Shown: positions 39,274-50,198, numbered from the stretch's first letter. The stretch is DNA of 64,000 nt from Chloroflexia bacterium (GCA_030446765.1 JAUJMR010000003.1:203738-267737), one strand, 5' to 3'. Notes: generated by a model from the sequence alone, not told the origin. Program-made: numbers and translations.

Positions 39274-39325
39274 TACTTATAGTATAACGCAGGAGGGGGC
39301 GAAACCTTCTCCGGTTTGCACCGTT

Positions 39326-40009
39326 CTACGCCCTGCCTGCGGCCAGCCCACGCCGCGCGGCCTCCCGCAGGGCGAGCATGTTCGCCGCCACGCCGCCCGC
39401 TCCCGTAGATCGCGGACCCGGCGACGAGCACGCCGCCGGCGGCGACGATCTCGGCTGCCGTCTGCGGGCCGATGCCGCCGTCCACTTCGATATCTACGTG
39501 CAGGTTCTGCTCGCGAGCATCTCGCGCAGCCTCCGAACCTTCCGCGTACTCTCGGGGATGAAGCGCTGCCCGCCAAAGCCGGGGTTCACGCTCATCAAGG
39601 CACCTGGTCCACTACGGGCAGTACCTCCTCGATGGCGGCGAGGGGCGTGCTGGGGTTGATCGCGACGCTCGCACGCCGGCCTCGCGAATGGCGGCGAGTT
39701 GCCGGTGCAGGTGAGGGGCGACCTCCTGATGGATCGTGATGATGTCGGCACCGGCCTCGGCGAAGGCCGATATATAGCGCTCCGGCTGTTCGATCATCAA
39801 GTGTACATCGACCGTGCGCTCCGTCGAGCGCCGCACCGCCGCCGTGACAAGCGGGCCGAGCGTGATGTTCGGCACGTAGTGCCCGTCCATCACGTCGACG
39901 TGGATGTAGTCCGCCCCGGCCTCCTCCGCTTCGCGCACCTGCTCGCCGAGCCGGGTGAAGTCCGCGGACAGGATCGAGTGGGTGCTATCTTGATGTCGTC
40001 CTGTTTCAC
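39326..40009 (-). CDS. rpe: Ribulose-phosphate 3-epimerase (frame broken)
   Basis: Pentose-phosphate pathway TIM-barrel enzyme interconverting ribulose-5-P and xylulose-5-P. GTG 40009 gives [10 protein letters not shown] then, after a one-base shift, [40 protein letters not shown] (Rpe signature with metal-binding His/Asp), [84 protein letters not shown] and [14 protein letters not shown] with stop at 39326. Four or five frame changes, full length about 225 residues. The start codon lies inside a parS-like sequence. Confidence 0.9.
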
Positions 40010-40017
40010 GTGAAACG
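40002..40017. other. parS: parS-like site (15/16 match)
   Basis: TGTTTCACGTGAAACG differs at one position from the ParB/Spo0J binding consensus TGTTNCACGTGAAACA. It overlaps the rpe start codon (GTGAAA is part of it). A perfect copy lies 2.0 kb away at 42028. Confidence 0.7.
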
Positions 40018-40444
40018 TTCTCCTAGAGTTGGTTACGGGCAAAACGGGCACTGAGCCGATCTGGCCCCAACCGTGCCTAAGCCACCGATTAGAGCGTGAT
40101 TTGTCGCAACCTTGATGTCCGTCAGTCTATTCCACTCCTTGGCTCCCCATCGGACACGGGGTAGACAAGACTTTTTTCCCAAGTGGGAAGTATAGCAGTA
40201 AATCGTCAGCCGCGTTTCTCGTCGATCGGAGAGGATGACAATCGCCGCCCGCGCCGTGGGATACGCTCCGTGCGTGAGACGCCACATCGGTGGAACTCGC
40301 GCGGTCAGCTCATCTCTTCCTGTTGCCGTGCTTGATGCCCTGTGGCAAGCGTGAGGCGACGCCCTGCATCCATGCCTCTGTGGCAAGAAACGATACCTTC
40401 CAGGACCGCCTCATTGATAGAGCTGACTTCCGCGCCGGTTCCCC
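40018..40444. other. Intergenic region, no gene seen
   Basis: It lies between the MarR stop and the rpe start, both leftward. It holds a short palindrome TTCCCAAGTGGGAA at about 40174-40187 next to TTTTTT on its left. No gene supported. Confidence 0.4.
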
Positions 40445-40903
40445 CTATCTATCACTGCGATCTTTCGCCGCGATGATGTCCTCGAGGGCGCTTCGCAGAA
40501 GCTGGTATCGTTGCTGTCCCAGAAGCCGTAATAGGTGGTCCTCCACCTCGACTGTCGCGTGCTTGGCGCGAGCGTTCTCTCGTCCCTCTCGGTCAGATGG
40601 ATGCGCTTGGCGCGCCGGTCGGCGGGGTCTGGTCGACGCTCGACGTAGCCCTTTGTCTCCAGGTCGTCGACGAGCTCGCCCATGGACTGCGGTGATGCCC
40701 GCGCGGGTGGCCAGGTCGGTGAGACGCAGCCCATCCTCGATCTCCAGCTGCTCCATAGCGTTTCCGTGAGATGGACGCAGATCGTCGAATTCTGTACCGG
40801 ACACGACGGACGCGAAGATTCGCGCCGCCAGCACGTTGTAGGCAGTGCGGAGCATCCCGGTCGAGGGATGGCCGTCAGGAGAGTCCGGCATAGGGGTTGA
40901 CAT
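40445..40903 (-). CDS. MarR-family transcriptional regulator (two frameshifts)
   Basis: Winged-helix regulator of about 152 residues. ATG 40903: MSTPMPDSPDGHPSTGMLRT, helix AYNVLAARIFASVVSGTEFD. EQLEIEDGLRLTDLATRAGI leads, after a frameshift near 40690, to PQSMGELVDDLETKGYVERR (recognition helix) and PDPADRRAKRIHLTERDE (the wing, with DPADRRAKRI characteristic of MarR). After a second shift: RENARAKHATVEVEDHLLRL and LLRSALEDIIAAKDR. It is divergent from an O-methyltransferase; the intervening DNA has two inverted repeats, so it probably represses both itself and the methyltransferase. Confidence 0.85.
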   Translation of the reverse strand: MSTPMPDSPDGHPSTGMLRTAYNVLAARIFASVVSGTEFDDLRPSHGNAMEQLEIEDGLRLTDLATRAGITAVHGRARRRPGDKGLRRASTRPRRPARQAHPSDREGRENARAKHATVEVEDHLLRLLGQQRYQLLRSALEDIIAAKDRSDR

Positions 40904-40925
40904 GTTGCTAAGGAATCCTTATAAT
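40897..40925 (+). promoter_or_regulatory. Consensus sigma-70 promoter for the O-methyltransferase gene
   Basis: TTGACA at 40897-40902 and TATAAT at 40920-40925 with an exact 17-base spacer; both boxes are perfect consensus. It overlaps the MarR start codon and would drive the rightward gene starting at 40996. Confidence 0.8.
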
Positions 40926-40945
40926 CAGGCTACCTTATAGTAAGG
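40909..40945. promoter_or_regulatory. Paired inverted repeats, probable MarR operators
   Basis: TAAGGA A TCCTTA (40909-40921) overlaps the -10 box and CCTTA TAG TAAGG (40933-40945) lies just downstream. Their centres are 24 bp apart, and both share the half-site TAAGG. Position over the promoter and between divergent genes fits repression by the adjacent MarR protein. Confidence 0.65.
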
Positions 40946-40995
40946 ATGCTTGTGTGATGTGTCCAGTGTATCACGCAACGCGAGGAGGGGTGACC

Positions 40996-41988
40996 ATGGT
41001 CGAGACAAATCCGTTCGCCACCGTGCAGCAGATCGCCGGTGGCTATTGCCTGCCGCGATGCCTCCACGTCGTCGCCGACCTCGGCGTCGCGGATGCGCTG
41101 GACGAGACGCCGCGCACCGCCGCGGACCTCGCGGCGTCGGTCGGCGCCCACCCCGACGCGCTCTCCCGTGTCCTGCGCCTGCTCGCCGCACACGGGGTGT
41201 TTGCGACGCAGGATGACCAGTTCTCCCATTCCCCAGCATCGCGGCTGCTGCGGACCGATCATCCCCAGTCCATGCGTGCCTTCGCCCAGATGTTCGGTTT
41301 GCCGGTCTTCTGGGAGACCTTCGATGCACTGGATCATTCCGTGCGCACCGGACTTCCGGCGGCAGCCAAGGTGTTCCCCGAGGGATTTTGGTCATACTTC
41401 GCCCAACATCCGGAAGCAGGTCGCGTGTTCAACGCGGCAATGAACGCCAAGGCGCACGGTGCAGTTGCCGGAATACTCGCCACCTACGACTTCTCTGGTT
41501 TTGGCCTGATCGGCGATATCGGCGGCGGCAGCGGTCACCTGTTGCACGCCATACTCGATGCTGTGCCAGCCGCCACAGGCGTCCTGTTCGACCTGCCGCA
41601 TGTGATCGAGGATGTCGCGAGCTTGGCCTCAGAGCGCCTGACCTTCCAGTCCGGCGATTTCTTCTGCGATGCCTTGCCGAGCTGCGATGCGTATCTACTC
41701 TATGGAGATCATTCACGACTGGGGCGACGAAGAGTCCGTCGCGATACTCAGGGCGATACGCTCGGCTGCCCCGCCGCACGCCAACGTGTTGCTGATCGAG
41801 ACGATCGTCCCCGATGATCCCGGCCCGGACTGGTCGAAGATGCTGGACATTCATATGTTGACGCTGCTCGGTGGAAAGCAGCGCACACGAGAAGAGTACG
41901 ATATGCTCTCGCTCAGTCCGGCTTCCAACTCGAGCGGGAGATGGACACCGGCGCCGGCATCTCGATCCTGGAAGCGAGCGTTGCCTAA
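40996..41988 (+). CDS. O-methyltransferase, dimerisation plus AdoMet domains (two frameshifts)
   Basis: Small-molecule O-methyltransferase (Pfam Methyltransf_2 type). GAGGAGGGG precedes ATG 40996. The N-terminal winged-helix dimerisation domain: ATVQQIAGGYCLPRCLHVVA, DALDETPRTAADLAASVGAH, LSRVLRLLAAHGVFA. AdoMet core: LIGDIGGGSGHLLHAILDAV (motif I), GVLFDLPHVIEDV. A frameshift at about 41690 leads to the catalytic-His region EIIHDWGDEESVAILRAIRS, ANVLLIETIVPDDPG and LDIHMLTLLGGKQRT. A second shift near 41905 leads to ALAQSGFQLEREMDTG and stop at 41988. About 330 residues, normal. Likely under the control of the divergent MarR protein; substrate probably an aromatic or quinone compound (inference). 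Confidence 0.88.
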
Positions 41989-42027
41989 CCGATCGCGGCA
42001 TCTTGCCATCAGTGAAGGGCTGCGCGT

Positions 42028-42043
42028 TGTTTCACGTGAAACA
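42028..42043. other. parS: parS site (perfect consensus)
   Basis: TGTTTCACGTGAAACA matches the ParB-binding consensus at 16/16. A wider imperfect symmetry (GCGTTG ... CAACGC) surrounds it. It lies in the 128-base gap between two convergent genes, where such a site is least disturbed by transcription. parS sites usually lie in the origin-proximal part of the chromosome. Confidence 0.85.
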
Positions 42044-42116
42044 CAACGCGGCTAGCGCAACGCGTTGGCGTGCTTATTCGCCACGTATCCTGCCCAAGGC
42101 ACCGCAATGGCGCGTT

Positions 42117-42991
42117 TCACCCCGATGCCATCGCAACATCTACCAAGTCGGGTATCTCCGCCGGGCTGGTGGCTATGTGGGCACCGGCCTGCTCGAGCTC
42201 TCGCACCTTCTCCTGCGCCGAGCCACCCGCGCCACTGATAATCGCGCCCGCATGTCCCATCCGCCTGCCCGGCGGCGCGGTCCGGCCCGCGATGAACGCG
42301 ACGACGGGTTTCGACATCTCGCGCACGTATTCCGCTGCCTCCTCCTCCGCCGTGCCGCCGATCTCTCCGATCAGCACCACGCAACGCGTCTCGGGGTCGT
42401 TCTCCGAACAGTTCGAGCACCTCTCGAAAGCTCGTGCCCACAATCGGGTCGCCGCCGATGCCCACGACCGTACTCTGGCCGATGTCCGCCGCCGTCAGCG
42501 CAGCGACCGCCTCGTACGTGAGCGTGCCGGAGCGGGAGACGAGCCCCAGCGGACCAGGCGTGTGGATGGCGCCGGGCATGATCCCGACCTTCGCCACCCC
42601 CAGGCGTGATAACGCCGGGGCAGTTCGGACCGATCAGGCGAGCGCCCTGGGAGCGCACGTAGTGATATATGCGCGATGTGTCCAGCGCGGGGATGTTTTC
42701 CGTGATGCATACGATCAAGCCGATGCCGTTCGCAGCAGCTTCGTACACCGCATCGGGCGCGAAGGGCGCCGGCACGTACACGATGGAGGTGTTCGCCCCC
42801 GTCGCCTCGACCGCCTCGCGCACCGTGTCGAATACCGGCACGCCCGCGACGGTGTTCCCGCCCTTGCCCGGCGTGACGCCTGCCACGACGTTCGTGCCGT
42901 ACTCCACCATCTGCTCGGTATGGAACGCACCCTCGCGCCCTGTGATCCCCTGAACCAGCAGTCGCGTGTCCTTGTCGACGAGTATGCTCAA
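42117..42991 (-). CDS. sucD: Succinyl-CoA synthetase, alpha subunit (two frameshifts)
   Basis: TCA-cycle enzyme coupling succinyl-CoA to succinate with nucleotide phosphorylation. ATG 42991: [40 protein letters not shown] (CoA-binding), [31 protein letters not shown] frameshift near 42600 gives [54 protein letters not shown], and another near 42440 gives [20 protein letters not shown] and [20 protein letters not shown], with the phosphorylated His in GHAGA. Stop at 42117. About 290 residues. Same strand as sucC, but a small membrane ORF lies between them. Confidence 0.92.
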
Positions 42992-43065
42992 ATCCTCATC
43001 CCTTCAGACGTTGACGGCCACCGATACCCCGGCGGTTCAATGCCATACATCGAACACCGCCCGGC

Positions 43066-43408
43066 CTATCCTGTGCATCGGGCCCACCGTCTGTGACACC
43101 TATGCTTATGCGGGGCGAACTGACTGCAGCTATCCCCGCCGCTAGAAGCTATCTCATAAATGCCCAGCGCAACTCTGGCGGCGATTATCGCCACGAACAC
43201 TACCAGCCACCACCATAACGAGATGATCACCAGTTCCACTCCGGCGGCGATCACTGCAGTCCAAGTACCATAACGTCCAATTCTTCCCAGCCCGAGCACA
43301 TCGTCCGCGACATCTACCCTCGGCGCGAGAGCAGCAAGCCCGCCAGTGCGGCCCCACGGCAAGCGCTGTGAGAACGAGAAGTACCAAGGCAATCAAAAGT
43401 ATGCTCAT
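43066..43408 (-). CDS. Small membrane protein between sucC and sucD (frame broken)
   Basis: GGAGG precedes ATG 43408: MSILLIALVLLVLTALAVGP is a hydrophobic helix. After a frameshift near 43320 come GRYGTWTAVIAAGVELVIIS and LWWWLVVFVAIIAARVALGI, two more helices, and a polar tail. About 110 residues, three helices. No family recognised. Its place inside the suc operon is odd: sucC and sucD are usually adjacent. It may be co-translated by chance; function unknown. Confidence 0.5.
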
Positions 43409-43456
43409 GTGTGCCTCCTAAGAGTATCTTTGTGCAAGCGCGCACCATCTGCCTGC

Positions 43457-44597
<1,141 letters not shown>

Positions 44598-44685
44598 ACG
44601 CCTGGTGTCCCTTCTGGCTGCCGGGTATGATAGCCAGAATGCGCCGCCATGTCCATATCATCGCACAGCACCCGCTAGCCCGCGA

Positions 44686-45664
44686 TTAGGCGCAGGGCAG
44701 CGTGAAGGAGACCGTCGTACCCTTGCCGGGTGTGGTAGAGAGCCACATTTGACCGTCGTGCAGGCGCACCAGCTCGGACGCAATGTATAGCCCGAGGCCC
44801 AGATGGGTGCCCGCGCCGACGCCCCGGTAGAAGCGTTTGAAAACGTGCGGTTCGTCCTCGGGGACGATGCCACGTCCCGTGTCCGCGACGGTGACCTGTG
44901 CGGTGGAGCCGGACGCGCGCACGGAGACGCCCACCTGCTCGCGTGGGATTCGCATCGGCGGCGTTTTGCAGCAGCACGCGCATGATTTGTGTGACCCGGT
45001 GGGGATCATACCGCGCATGCACGGGCTTATCGGATGTTGCCAACGTTGCTCCGGGTGGCACGGCGAACTCCTGGACGATGTTCTGGATCAGATCGGAAAG
45101 ATTCTGCGTCTCCAACCTGATATCTAAGCCGCCCCGCGCGAGGCGAGACGCATCCAGCAGGTTGTCCACCATACTGGTGAGGGTGTCGACCTGCCCGGCA
45201 ACCAACTGCAGGAGCTCGATATCGCGGTCACTCATCGGTGACTCACCTCGTGTCACCCTGCGCTGGAGCAGTTGCGTCCCCCTTGATCGCGGTGAGCGGC
45301 GTTTTCAACTCGTGCGCCGCGATCGCGAGGAAGTCGCCCCCACTCTCCACTCGCTGTGCGCTCACAAATACGATCGACTCACCGAACGGTTGGCCGCCCG
45401 CTGGCCGTACTGTATAGCCAACGCGTTGCCCGTCCACCGCCAACTCACCTTGTGCCCTGGTGGTATGTCCGCTCAGCACGCGCCGAACCCCCTCGTGGAG
45501 CGCGTTCGGCAAAGCGATACTGGCTGTGGTGTCATCGGCAGGAGCGAATAACTGATGCGCGCTTGTGTTGTATCCAACGATGCGACCATGGCTATCGAGC
45601 GCAATGAGGGCAACAGGTGTCACCTCCAGCATATGGGCGAGCCATGGCGGCGTCGTAGTGGTCA
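44686..45664 (-). CDS. PAS-domain sensor histidine kinase (frame broken)
   Basis: Cytoplasmic kinase without transmembrane segments. ATG 45664: MTTTTPPWLAHMLEVTPVAL, a PAS domain (LDSHGRIVGYNTSAHQLFAP). HisKA with phospho-His in GGDFLAIAAHELKTPLTAIK. After a frameshift near 45260: LLQLVAGQVDTLTSMVDNLL, RLETQNLSDLIQNIVQEFAV and the N-box VTQIMRVLLQNAADANP. After another near 44945: VTVADTGRGIVPEDEPHVFK and GLGLYIASELVRLHDGQMWL (G1/G2), ending SFTLPCA at 44686. About 325 residues. No response regulator adjacent; the single-domain receiver at 8.5 kb is a possible partner. Divergent from rpoN. Confidence 0.88.
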
Positions 45665-45861
45665 TGATGTAGAACCCCCGAAAGCAACGAAAGGCCGGCT
45701 TCCGCCTGGCCCTCGCCGCAATTATGCAAGTTTGTGGCGGTCGTGCCGCAAGGATAATGCCACGGTCACGCGCTTCTATTGCACTCCTGGTAGGTCCGGT
45801 GTTATAATCCGCGCGGACCGAGAGAGCGACAAACGAGCATAAAATGCGAGGAGCGCCCGTC

Positions 45862-47274
45862 ATGGAGATGTCCCACGACTTTACCCAGGAGATGACGGTG
45901 CGGGTATCGCCCTCGCTCATCGAGGCGAACCACATCCTCAGCCTCTCGCTCGCCGAGCTCCGCCAGACCATCTCCGGCGAGATCCATCAGAACCCCGCAC
46001 TCGAAGTGCTCGACTTCGAGACGTGCCGCGCGTGTGCGGCGAGGTGATGCAGCAGGGCCGCTGTGTCCACTGCTCCAAGGAGGAGCACGACACTCAGGAG
46101 TCGGTGCGCGACGAGCTGGAGTTCCTCTACGAGAACTACTCCGCCCCCACCCAACCCTCGTCGATCGTGGAGGATGACGATTTCGACCCGATGTCGCTGG
46201 TCGCATCGGAGATCCGCATGCAGGACTCGCTGCGCGCCGACCTGCACGCCGTCGTACCCTCCGAGGACGCGCCGCTCGCCGACTATCTGATCGAGTCACT
46301 CGACGACAGCGGGTATCTCAAGTACCCGATCGACTCGATAGCCGATGAGATGGGCAGCACCCCCGAGCGCACCGAGTGGGTGCTGAAGCGGTTGCAGGAG
46401 GTCGCGCCGGTGGGCGTGGGCGCACGGGACCTGCGGGAGTGCCTGCTGCTGCAGGTCGATTATCTGGAGCGTGAGGGGCATGTGCCGGAGTTCGTGCGCG
46501 AGATCGTGAGCAACTACCTCGATGAGTTGGGTGCGCACAAGTATGGCTACATCGCGCGCCAGTTGCATACTACCCCGGAGGCCGTCTCTGAAGCCCGCAT
46601 GTTTATCAAGGAGCATCTTACCCCGTTTCCGTCGCAGGACGGTGGCACGAGCCGTACCTGGCGTTCGCCCTCGCGATCCGTGTTCGTCGCGCCCGATGTG
46701 CTCATCACGGAGAAAGAAGGGGCGTTGCAGGTGGAGGTGATGGAGGGCAGGCAGTTCGAACTCCGGCTCAGCCTCGTACCTGCGCATCGCCACGCAGCTC
46801 GAAGTCAACCCCGGGAGCTTCTCGGAGGATGAGCGGCGTCACATCCGCGAGTACGTGTCCCGGACCAAGCTATTCATCTCGAACGTGAACCAGCGCCGCA
46901 AGACGATCCACAAGATCGCATCCTGCCTGATGGACCTGCAGGAAGGCTTCATCCGCAACGGCGTGCGCCACCTGAAGCCGCTGACGCGCGCGATGCTCGC
47001 GGACCATATCGGCGTGCACGAGAGCACGGTGAGCCGGGCCACGGCCGGGAAGTTCGTGATGCTGCCGTGCCGCAAGGTCATCCCGTTCTCCGATTTCTTC
47101 ACCGCATCGCTGAGCGTGAAGGACGTGATCAAGGAGATCATCACGAAGGAGAATCAGGCGCTGACCGACCGGCAGATCGGGGACCGGCTCCGCGAGCGCG
47201 GCATCCGCGTCGCCCGGCGCACCGTCGCGAAGTACCGCGCGGAGTTGGGCATCCTCCCCTCCACCCTGCGCTAG
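45862..47274 (+). CDS. rpoN: RNA polymerase sigma-54 factor (frame broken; Cys-rich insert)
   Basis: Alternative sigma factor requiring AAA+ enhancer-binding activators. GAGGAGCG precedes ATG 45862. Region I: VRVSPSLIEANHILSLSLAE, LRQTISGEIHQNPALEVLD. Directly after it comes a Cys-rich insert: ETC-R-x-C-GEV, then GRCVHCSKEEHD, two CxxC-type pairs, with the frame change near 46035 inside the first. Core-binding domain: SLRADLHAVVPSEDAPLADY, LIESLDDSGYL, GVGARDLRECLLLQ. DNA-binding domain: RHLKPLTRAMLADHIGVHES, TVSRATAGKFV, and the RpoN box ARRTVAKYRAELGI. Two further frame changes near 46650 and 46780. Length about 470. No bEBP gene in the window. Confidence 0.92.
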
Positions 47275-47635
47275 GCTCCGCGTCGCCGTTCGATGCCGTC
47301 GAGGAGCGGCGGCTTTCAGCCACCAAGGCGGTCAACATCTGCGCCGTCCAGGCAGCCGGACGAATGATATGCAATCCGCTTGAGCGATGATGTAGGCGTC
47401 ATCCCGAACGCAAGCGAGGGCCATCTGTAACCCGATTCAGGTTCCTGAATGCCGCGCACGGACTCCTCGGTATGCCCCGTGAGCGCTCAGCCGGGGCTCG
47501 CTGAGATGCGCTATGTTCATGACAGGTTCCTGGTATACACGTCGATCGCTCGGGTAGCGGCAGTTCCAGCGCGAGGAACGCCCTACGTACCAGGTTACCC
47601 ACGCCACATGGCGCGCTCGAAGAAATGCCCGACGT
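47275..47635. repeat. Intergenic region with a degenerate dispersed repeat (copy 6)
   Basis: From about 47368 the sequence reads AATCCGCTTGAGCGATGATG then GTCATCCCGAACGCAAGCGA, matching the lead-in and left half of the dispersed repeat; the right half (CACGGACTCCTCGG) is degraded. No gene is supported in this interval. Confidence 0.5.
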
Positions 47636-49085
47636 GAGGTCAGCCGCCTCAAGCCGAGACGACGATGTTTTGCCGTCGCCTCGTCGATATGCCTCGTCCA
47701 GCAGGTCCACGACGTGCCGCCACGCGCACCGCGCTGTCGCGGTTAACGCAGCCGCAGGCCGCTCTGGCGTGCCTGCAGGATGCAGCCGGCGGTTTGCGGA
47801 GGCGATCACGTCTGGCCGGACTGCGAGCGCGTGCTCCAGCTTGCGGTCAAGGAGCCGCATATGTCCGGATCGCTCAGCGGTTCCGTGATGTTGTAGATGC
47901 CCGCGCTCCCGCAGCACACCGCAGACTCCGCCATCTCCGCGAAACCGCACGCCGGGAATGGAGCGTAGAAGTTTTCGGGGTTCCGCCGAGATGCGCTGGG
48001 CATGCACGAGGTGACACGGTTCCTGGTACGTCACGACTGGGCGTCTACGGCTCCCGGTGCTCGGCGGGTCGAGCTCCAACGCGCCGAGAAACGCCGTCAC
48101 GTCCTGAACCCGCTCGGAGAACCGCCGCGCCCGTTCCGGCCCAGGTGGGGGTCGCGCTCGAAGAAATGCCCATACTCCTTGAGCGTCGAGCCACAGCCCG
48201 CCGCATTGACGATCACGACATCAAGTCCATTTGCTCGAAAGCCACGATATTCTGCTTCATCAGGTTGCGCGCGCTCGTTCAAACTCGCCGGCAGTGCACG
48301 TGGAGCGCGCCGCAGCACTGTACCCTGGCCGGTGGGCGCGATTACAGCGCACCCGTTGCGTCGGAGCACGCGGACGGTGGCGGCGTATAGTTGGTGCGAA
48401 CGCGGTGCTCATCACGCAGCCGGCGAAGATGCCGACTCGGTGGCGCGCGCCTCGCGTAACCGGTCGCCACTCCTGGCCTCTGGGCACGTGGAACACGCGG
48501 CTCATCCGAGGAATGAGATACGCGTCATCTCCATGCGCGCGAGGCCCATGGCTGGGTATATTACCCGGGAAAGGAGCGCAGCACACCGCTCCGGCGCGCC
48601 AGCCACTGGTGCACCGCCGCGCTGATACAGCCATATCAGGCGGCTGAACGCGCGGAAAGAGCCGCATATCCGCGAAGAGCCGGCCGGGAACACCGCCCAG
48701 CGCAGCAGCCGCTCGGGGATGCCCTTGCGGCGCGCAAGCTCCACCTGGTGGCGCGCGGGCTCCACGAGCCTCCCGTACGCCACGCCGGATGGGCACACCG
48801 CCTCGCACGCGCGGCAGTCCAGGCACTCGTACATCTGATGCGTGAACCCAGGGTCGAGCACGTCGAGTGTGCTGTCCGACACGGCCTTCATCAGGTGAAT
48901 CCGCCCGCGCGGGGAGGCTGGCTGTCTCGCGGTAGTTCAGCAGGTACGTCGGACACGAAGGCAGCGCAGAGGCCGCACCGCACGCACGAGTTGATGATCT
49001 CGTACGACGGGATCAAGTGCCCCTGCCAGCCGCGTGTGCCCGTACAGAAGGAGTTGGTGCTATCTGGCGCGTTGATCGTCGCCAC
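47636..49085 (-). CDS. glcF: Glycolate oxidase-type iron-sulfur subunit (GlcF/CCG-domain protein, frame broken)
   Basis: From GTG 49085: IPSYEIINSCVRCGLCAA, the first 4Fe-4S motif (the rest in another frame: DVPAELP for the CPTYL part), HLMKAVSDSTLDVLDPGFTH region, QMYECLDCRACEAVCPSGVA, the second 4Fe-4S motif, then GRLVEPARHQVELARRKGIP. CCG-type Cys motifs follow in several frames: AGCVMSTAFAPT, AGCGSTLKEYGHFFE, AESAVCCGSAGIYNITEPL. The tail HVVDLLDEAYRRG is typical. At least six frame changes; the end is approximate. GlcF carries electrons from glycolate or lactate oxidation with GlcD/GlcE, which are not seen here. Confidence 0.8.
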
Positions 49086-49400
49086 TGTTGTCCCCTATTG
49101 TTGTTTGGTTCGGTGCTCTGGCGGCCGGTGTCTCTTCGCGTTACGAGGCGCGGGTAGCTGCGCTCATACGAAACTGGTCCGCACCGGTGTGGAGCCGTCG
49201 ATCTTGTCGCCACCAGCGACCCAACCAGGGCGATAGCCCCGCGTCGAGTTCGTGCAGCAAGGAAATAATACCAAAGGCCGCACAGTGGCCGGAGGCACAC
49301 ACGAGCACCTCGCACGTATCCCCCGGCGTTGCGGCACCACGGTGGGGTATGATGGGGCTTCTTCTGCTCAGGTGTGAAACGACCGCTCCCCACAATCGGG
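49086..49400. other. Intergenic region without a supported gene
   Basis: A leftward open frame (49141-49395) contains GDTCEVLVCASGHCAAFGII, which looks protein-like, but it lacks a start signal and no family was recognised. It may be the remnant or indel-broken end of a gene upstream of glcF. Confidence 0.3.
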
Positions 49401-49673
49401 GGCGGGGTATGCAGCTATGGGACAGGGCGGCGGTCTGGCCTGAGCCTGGTGGTGGTGCGCGATCCTCATCGCCACTGTCTCGGTCATGCCTCTCGCGCCG
49501 TATTCGGCTTCATCATACTGGGTTCTGCGCTGAGCGTGGGCGGCTATGGCGGATACCGCCAGAATCGCGATCCACGCGTCCGGCGGCCTTCGCGGCGGGC
49601 ATCCCTCGCCTGGGGGCATCTCCTGCTTCGTGATGCTCCTGATCATCTTCCTGGGCACCTGCAAGCGACATGA
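49401..49673 (+). CDS. Possible small membrane protein (frame broken)
   Basis: Rightward frames give AILIATVSVMPLAPYS and AVFGFIILGSALSVGGYGGY with RQNRDPRVRR, then GGISCFVMLLIIFLGTCKRH: two hydrophobic helices separated by a basic loop. At least two frame changes are needed. It lies just upstream of a polytopic membrane gene. Weakly supported. Confidence 0.3.
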   Translation, partial: GGVCSYGTGRRSGLSLVVVRDPHRHCLGHASRAVFGFIILGSALSVGGYGGYRQNRDPRVRRPSRRASLAWGHLLLRDAPDHLPGHLQAT

Positions 49674-49732
49674 ACCAGTCTGTAGTTGCGCGTTGTCGGA
49701 TAGCTGCGCTGGGCGAGCTGCTTGAGATCTTG

Positions 49733-50198
49733 ATGCGCACCGCGCACCTGGTGTCGTCCGCCGCCTGGGTCGGGGGCCGACTCCGAGGGCTTCTACGCCG
49801 CCGTACTTGCGCCGGGAGCTGCGCAGCCGCTCCGAGGAGGCGCGCCGGATCTCACCCGCGCTCGCCCGCGCGTTCGGTCAGGTAGTCGGCGCCTCGGCCT
49901 GGACGCTGTTGGCGACGGGCGGGTATCTCACCTTCTCCCGGCTCACGAACACGCGGCTCGATGCGCCCTACGCGCTCGTGCTCGCCCTCAAGGTGCTGCT
50001 CGTGATCTGGATGTTTCTGCTGGCCGGGGCGCTGGGACGCAACCGCCAGCGGATCGCGCGCTCAACCAGGGCACGGCGTTTGGCGCGGGCGGGGCGACGT
50101 GGCGAGGGCTCGTGCCGGTGCCGACGCTTCTTCTCTGGCTCGGCCTTGTCGTGCTGCTGCTGAGTGCCGTACTGACAACGCTGTACGGGGCAAGTTGA
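49733..50198 (+). CDS. CopD/DUF2269-like four-helix membrane protein (two frameshifts)
   Basis: ATG 49733: MRTAHLVSSAAWVGG, the opening helix with the HLxxxxxWxGG pattern of CopD/DUF2269-like proteins. After a frameshift near 49785: LRSRSEEARRISPALARAFG, TM2 VVGASAWTLLATGGYLTFSR, TM3 YALVLALKVLLVIWMFLLAG, a basic loop, and after a second shift ATWRGLVPVPTLLLWLGLVV and LLLSAVLTTLYGAS, stop at 50198. About 155 residues. Related proteins are tied to copper import or haem/oxidase assembly; a copper operon lies 3 kb downstream. Confidence 0.65.

Noticed and set aside
40174..40187. Hairpin TTCCCAAGTGGGAA beside TTTTTT as a terminator
   Set aside because: The T-run precedes the stem on the plus strand and is absent downstream on either strand, so it does not fit intrinsic termination.
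49141..49395. Leftward frame with GDTCEVLVCASGHCAAFG as a glcE remnant or redox protein
   Set aside because: No family motif could be matched and there is no start signal; left as unassigned.
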